From Bacillota bacterium (GTDB lineage Bacteria; Bacillota; Clostridia; Lachnospirales; Lachnospiraceae), in the NCBI GenBank assembly GCA_023436225.1, contig JAEZKA010000005.1:1-46304 (forward strand): a DNA stretch of 46,304 bases, written 5' to 3'. Positions within the stretch are counted from its first letter, which is position 1. Each line of letters starts with the position of its first letter. The notes under the pieces were generated by a model. That model was not told the DNA's origin and did no database searches. It saw only the letters and a program-made list of their open reading frames with translations. Positions 44,203 to 46,304 of the stretch are shown piece after piece. Made by a program: the position numbers and the translations under genes.

Positions 44203-44251
44203 CACCGCTACGAACGTCGGAGGATATCAGACGAGATGAAGCGGTGTTTTT
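44203..44251 (+). terminator. Intrinsic terminator upstream of the ECF transporter gene
   Basis: CACCGCT (44203-44209) / AGCGGTG (44240-44246) with an inner CGTC/GACG stem, followed by five T. No gene precedes it closely on this strand (the CPBP gene ends 344 bp upstream), which is why a leader or small RNA is suspected. Confidence 0.85.
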
Positions 44252-44259
44252 GATTCGTG

Positions 44260-44342
44260 ATGATAGACAGTTACAAAGCGTGCTTCTATCGTTTCATAGG
44301 AGGTGCATCCTAAGAAATCAAAAGTCATCCGGATAAGTGAAT
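44260..44342. repeat. Dispersed intergenic repeat, copy B
   Basis: It starts ATGATAGACAGTTACAAAG, eight bases after a terminator T-run. CAAAGCGTGCTTCTATCGTTT matches copies A and C closely, and GATAAGTGAAT matches the 3' end of copy A. The middle differs (ATAGGAGGTGCATCCTAAG, which forms its own small palindrome). Borders are approximate. Confidence 0.6.
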
Positions 44343-44440
44343 TAAGTTTACATTGGGAAGACACATGGCGTTTAGTAATTATTCATTTGAAAATTGACCA
44401 ATACTATTAATAGATTGGAACAATCAGAATGGAGGATTCT

Positions 44441-45064
44441 ATGAAAACAATCACTAACAAACGTACTTTAAAAATGGTCCAGCTTGCTCTGTTTACAGCA
44501 ATCATACTACTGATGGCATTCACGCCGCTCGGCTATATCAAGACACCGGGTCTGGAGATAACCCTACTCGTTGTTCCAGTGGCGGTAGGAGCGATAATCC
44601 TGGGACCCACAGCAGGAGCGATACTTGGAGGGGTATTCGGAATTACCAGCTTTATTCAAGCCTTTAGTGGGCCTTTGGGTGCTGCTTTGCTTGGCATCAG
44701 CGTAATAGGAACATTTGTCTTATGTGTTATCACACGTATCCTGATGGGCTGGCTAACAGGCTTGATCTTTAAGGCTATGAAGCAATGGGATCGTACTAGG
44801 CTGATTTCTCATGCAACAGCGAACCTGGCAGGTGCTTTATTAAATACCGTACTATTTATGACTGCCTTTGTATTACTATTCTACAACACCGAATATGTAC
44901 AGGGCCTTGCTACAGCATTAGGAGCAACCAATCCTTTTCATTTCATCGTTTTATTCGTGGCCGTGAATGGTCTCATTGAAGCCCTGATCTGCTTCGTGGT
45001 TGGTACAGCTGTATCGAAAGCAATTGACGTTTTTACGAAAAAATCCGGTTTTCAGATTGATTAA
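44441..45064 (+). CDS. ECF transporter S component
   Basis: A 207-residue integral membrane protein with about six helices. Its start (RTLKMVQLALFTAIILLMAFTPLGYIKTPGLEITLLVVPVAVGAIILGP) is typical of substrate-binding S components of energy-coupling factor vitamin transporters, with the AxxxA-type helix 1 that docks on the T component. The vitamin is not readable with confidence; pantothenate-type or riboflavin-type S proteins look similar. The start is ATG 44441 with GGAGG (44431-44435), not the ATG at 44429. The energising EcfA/EcfT genes are not in the window, so it belongs to the shared (group II) type. Confidence 0.88.
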   Translation: MKTITNKRTLKMVQLALFTAIILLMAFTPLGYIKTPGLEITLLVVPVAVGAIILGPTAGAILGGVFGITSFIQAFSGPLGAALLGISVIGTFVLCVITRILMGWLTGLIFKAMKQWDRTRLISHATANLAGALLNTVLFMTAFVLLFYNTEYVQGLATALGATNPFHFIVLFVAVNGLIEALICFVVGTAVSKAIDVFTKKSGFQID

Positions 45065-45149
45065 TCAAAGTCCTTCAAGAAATTAGCATTGAATTTAATA
45101 TAAGGGATAGGCTTTGACACTCCAATCTAATAATTGATATAAAAATAAG

Positions 45150-45178
45150 TTGACATTTTCTGAACAGCATGTTATATT
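45150..45178 (+). promoter_or_regulatory. Strong SigA promoter of the infC operon
   Basis: Perfect TTGACA (45150-45155), 17-nt spacer, TATATT (45173-45178). Expected start about 45185, giving a leader of about 295 nt. Confidence 0.8.
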
Positions 45179-45184
45179 TAATAA

Positions 45185-45334
45185 GCTGTAAATACTGTGT
45201 GACAGTATTTATGAGGAAATAAGAAGAGAATCCATCTCTCACCCATAGCGTAAAGTGATTTATTGTGAACGGGTTAATGCAATTAAGATTTCGACACTAT
45301 TTCTGAGAAGAAATAATTACGTGATTGTGCATTT
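45185..45334 (+). promoter_or_regulatory. infC-rpmI-rplT leader RNA (L20-leader-like attenuator)
   Basis: The leader opens with a 9-bp perfect hairpin AAATACTGT (45190-45198) / ACAGTATTT (45202-45210). Further pairing such as ACCC (45241-45244) / GGGT (45271-45274) precedes the terminator at 45335. In B. subtilis and relatives, protein L20 binds such a leader and promotes termination. The position and the terminator fit that scheme; assignment to the same RNA family is by context, not by a model search. Confidence 0.6.
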
Positions 45335-45363
45335 AAGGTGGATATTCTTTATCCGCCTTTTTT
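45335..45363 (+). terminator. Attenuator terminator in the infC leader
   Basis: AAGGTGGATA (45335-45344) / TATCCGCCTT (45350-45359), 10 bp with one G-T pair, followed by a T-run to 45363. It stands about 115 nt before infC inside the leader, so it must be conditional. Confidence 0.85.
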
Positions 45364-45374
45364 ATTTACGGTTT

Positions 45375-45455
45375 ATGACAATAGAAGGTTCGCAATGCGT
45401 GCTTCTTCCAGTTGTCTGTAAGTAGAAAGCATGCAAAACCTAGTAACAGTTAATT
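45375..45455. repeat. Dispersed intergenic repeat, copy C
   Basis: It starts ATGACAATAGAAGGTTCGC, 11 bases after the infC attenuator T-run, inside the infC leader. It shares its first 11 bases with copy A and GCGTGCTTCT with copy B. GTAGAAAGCATGC (45422-45434) is a partial inverted copy of the first half. It ends just before the infC ribosome binding site. Confidence 0.62.
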
Positions 45456-45479
45456 TATAACCTATGGAGGTGCAGTACT

Positions 45480-45986
45480 ATTAGCGATTTAATGATTAAT
45501 GAACAGATCAGGGACAAAGAAGTTCGACTGGTTGGCGAAGACGGAGAACAGTTAGGAATCATGTCTGCCAAGGATGCAATGAAGCTTGCAAAGGATGCTA
45601 ATCTTGACCTTGTAAAAATAGCTCCTACAGCGAAACCACCTGTTTGTAAGATTATCGATTACGGTAAATACAGATATGAGTTAGCAAGAAAAGAGAAAGA
45701 AGCTAAGAAGAAACAGAAGGTTACCGAGGTAAAGGAGATTCGTTTATCACCGAATATTGATGATAATGATATCAATACAAAGGCAAACCAAGCTCGTAAA
45801 TTTCTTACTCATGGTGATAAAGTGAAGGTTGCATTACGTTTCCGTGGTCGTGAAATGGCTCATACATCAGCCTCTAAGGTAATCTTGGACGATTTCTATA
45901 AAAGACTCGAGGACATAGCTGTAATTGAAAAGCCTGCCAAACTCGAAGGAAGAAACATGATTATGTTCTTAACAGAAAAACGTTAA
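45480..45986 (+). CDS. infC: Translation initiation factor IF-3 (AUU start)
   Basis: A 168-residue IF-3. The N-domain (LMINEQIRDKEVRLVGEDGEQLGIMSAKDAM), linker (LARKEKEAKKKQKVTEVKEIRLSP) and C-domain (HGDKVKVALRFRGREMAH) are complete. I start at ATT 45480: GGAGGTG (45466-45472) is seven bases upstream and the codons read ATT-AGC-GAT-TTA-ATG, giving (M)ISDLMINEQ, as in many clostridial IF-3 proteins. The first ATG (45492) is 19 bases from the ribosome binding site, too far. A non-canonical start is the known autoregulatory device of infC, since IF-3 itself rejects such starts. First gene of infC-rpmI-rplT. Confidence 0.93.
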   Translation: MSDLMINEQIRDKEVRLVGEDGEQLGIMSAKDAMKLAKDANLDLVKIAPTAKPPVCKIIDYGKYRYELARKEKEAKKKQKVTEVKEIRLSPNIDDNDINTKANQARKFLTHGDKVKVALRFRGREMAHTSASKVILDDFYKRLEDIAVIEKPAKLEGRNMIMFLTEKR

Positions 45987-46072
45987 AATACTAAGTTTAA
46001 ACAGCATTTCGGATGGGGCAGTATCTTAATCCTGCATCCTCCGACTGTATTAATTATTAAGGAGGAAATATC

Positions 46073-46270
46073 ATGCCCAAGTTAAAATCAAGCAAAGCAG
46101 CAGCAAAGCGCTTCTCTATCACAGGAACTGGAAAGCTGAAGAGAATGAAAGCTTATAAGAGTCATATCTTAACAAAGAAATCCGCTAAAAGAAAGAGAAA
46201 TCTTAGAAAAGCAGCTATGACGGACTCAACTAACATCAAAAACATGAAGAAAATCTTACCATATCTGTAG
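46073..46270 (+). CDS. rpmI: 50S ribosomal protein L35
   Basis: A 65-residue, highly basic protein. PKLKSSKAAAKRFSITGTGKLKR and HILTKKSAKRKRNLRKAA are the L35 signature. AAGGAGG precedes the ATG. It lies between infC and rplT in the conserved operon; the infC-rpmI spacer (86 bp) contains a hairpin at 46011-46039. Confidence 0.97.
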   Translation: MPKLKSSKAAAKRFSITGTGKLKRMKAYKSHILTKKSAKRKRNLRKAAMTDSTNIKNMKKILPYL

Positions 46271-46296
46271 AGATTGGTGATAAGGAGGAATAGAAC

Positions 46297-46304
46297 ATGG
46301 CAAG
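46297..46304 (+). CDS. rplT: 50S ribosomal protein L20, first codons only
   Basis: ATG-GCA-AG at the window edge, preceded by AAGGAGG (46283-46288) and 26 bp after the rpmI stop. L20 begins Met-Ala-Arg and follows rpmI in this operon, so the identity is inferred from position and the first residues only. Confidence 0.8.

Noticed and set aside
43996..44205. Short minus-strand open frame in the ECF leader region
   Set aside because: No ribosome binding site, no recognisable family, and it lies over the presumed leader and terminator.

Overview
The window is a chromosomal stretch of a spore-forming, anaerobic Firmicute, most probably a member of the Lachnospiraceae (Clostridium cluster XIVa, near Lachnoclostridium, Anaerocolumna or C. 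phytofermentans). I infer this from the low G+C, strong AGGAGG ribosome binding sites, an alpha/beta-type SASP, a SigI-RsgI pair, DUF4364, a DUF6145-like protein and a GH94 cellobiose phosphorylase. I assigned taxonomy by protein character, not by a database search. I see no prophage, insertion sequence, CRISPR array, tRNA or rRNA.

Layout. 1-1.5 kb: the 3' end of a CorC/HlyC CBS protein and a KtrA-type potassium regulator. 1.6-5.5 kb: sigI-rsgI (minus), divergent from a large Cys- and Pro-rich choice-of-anchor-A protein with no signal peptide. 5.6-10.3 kb: a DJ-1/PfpI protein, then an AGCS amino-acid:cation symporter and ddl-murF (minus). 10.8-17.2 kb: SASP, glmM, trigger factor, clpP, clpX and engB, with no lon between clpX and engB. 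17.3-19.9 kb (minus): malic enzyme, TIGR01212 radical SAM protein, DUF4364. 20.4-26.9 kb: rho, rpmE, DUF1385, prmC, prfA and a SpoU rRNA methyltransferase, a translation and termination block. 27-32.2 kb: VTC polyphosphate-polymerase-like protein with DUF4956, NfeD with SPFH, and an LTA-synthase-like sulfatase. 32.7-37.5 kb: argF, two small lineage-type genes, coaX, dus and asd. 37.7-40.1 kb (minus): two unrecognised exported or membrane proteins. 40.3-46.3 kb: cellobiose phosphorylase, a CPBP protease, an ECF S component and the infC-rpmI-rplT operon, cut by the window edge.

Functional themes are cell wall building (glmM, ddl, murF, LtaS-like), protein quality control (tig, clpP, clpX), translation (rho, rpmE, prmC, prfA, infC, rpmI), envelope stress and membrane organisation (SigI/RsgI, NfeD/SPFH), and phosphorolytic use of cellobiose.

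Points most worth following: a three-copy family of roughly 80-110 bp intergenic repeats, each starting 7-11 nt after an intrinsic terminator (32.3, 44.3 and 45.4 kb); the Cys-rich anchor-A protein, which looks like a spore-surface component rather than a secreted adhesin; infC, which almost certainly starts at an AUU codon behind a long attenuator leader; several strong non-terminator hairpins (11.2, 25.9, 28.5 kb); and an unexplained leader of about 300 nt ending in a terminator ahead of the ECF transporter gene. Many starts were moved from the longest reading frame to an ATG with a proper ribosome binding site; each case is noted.
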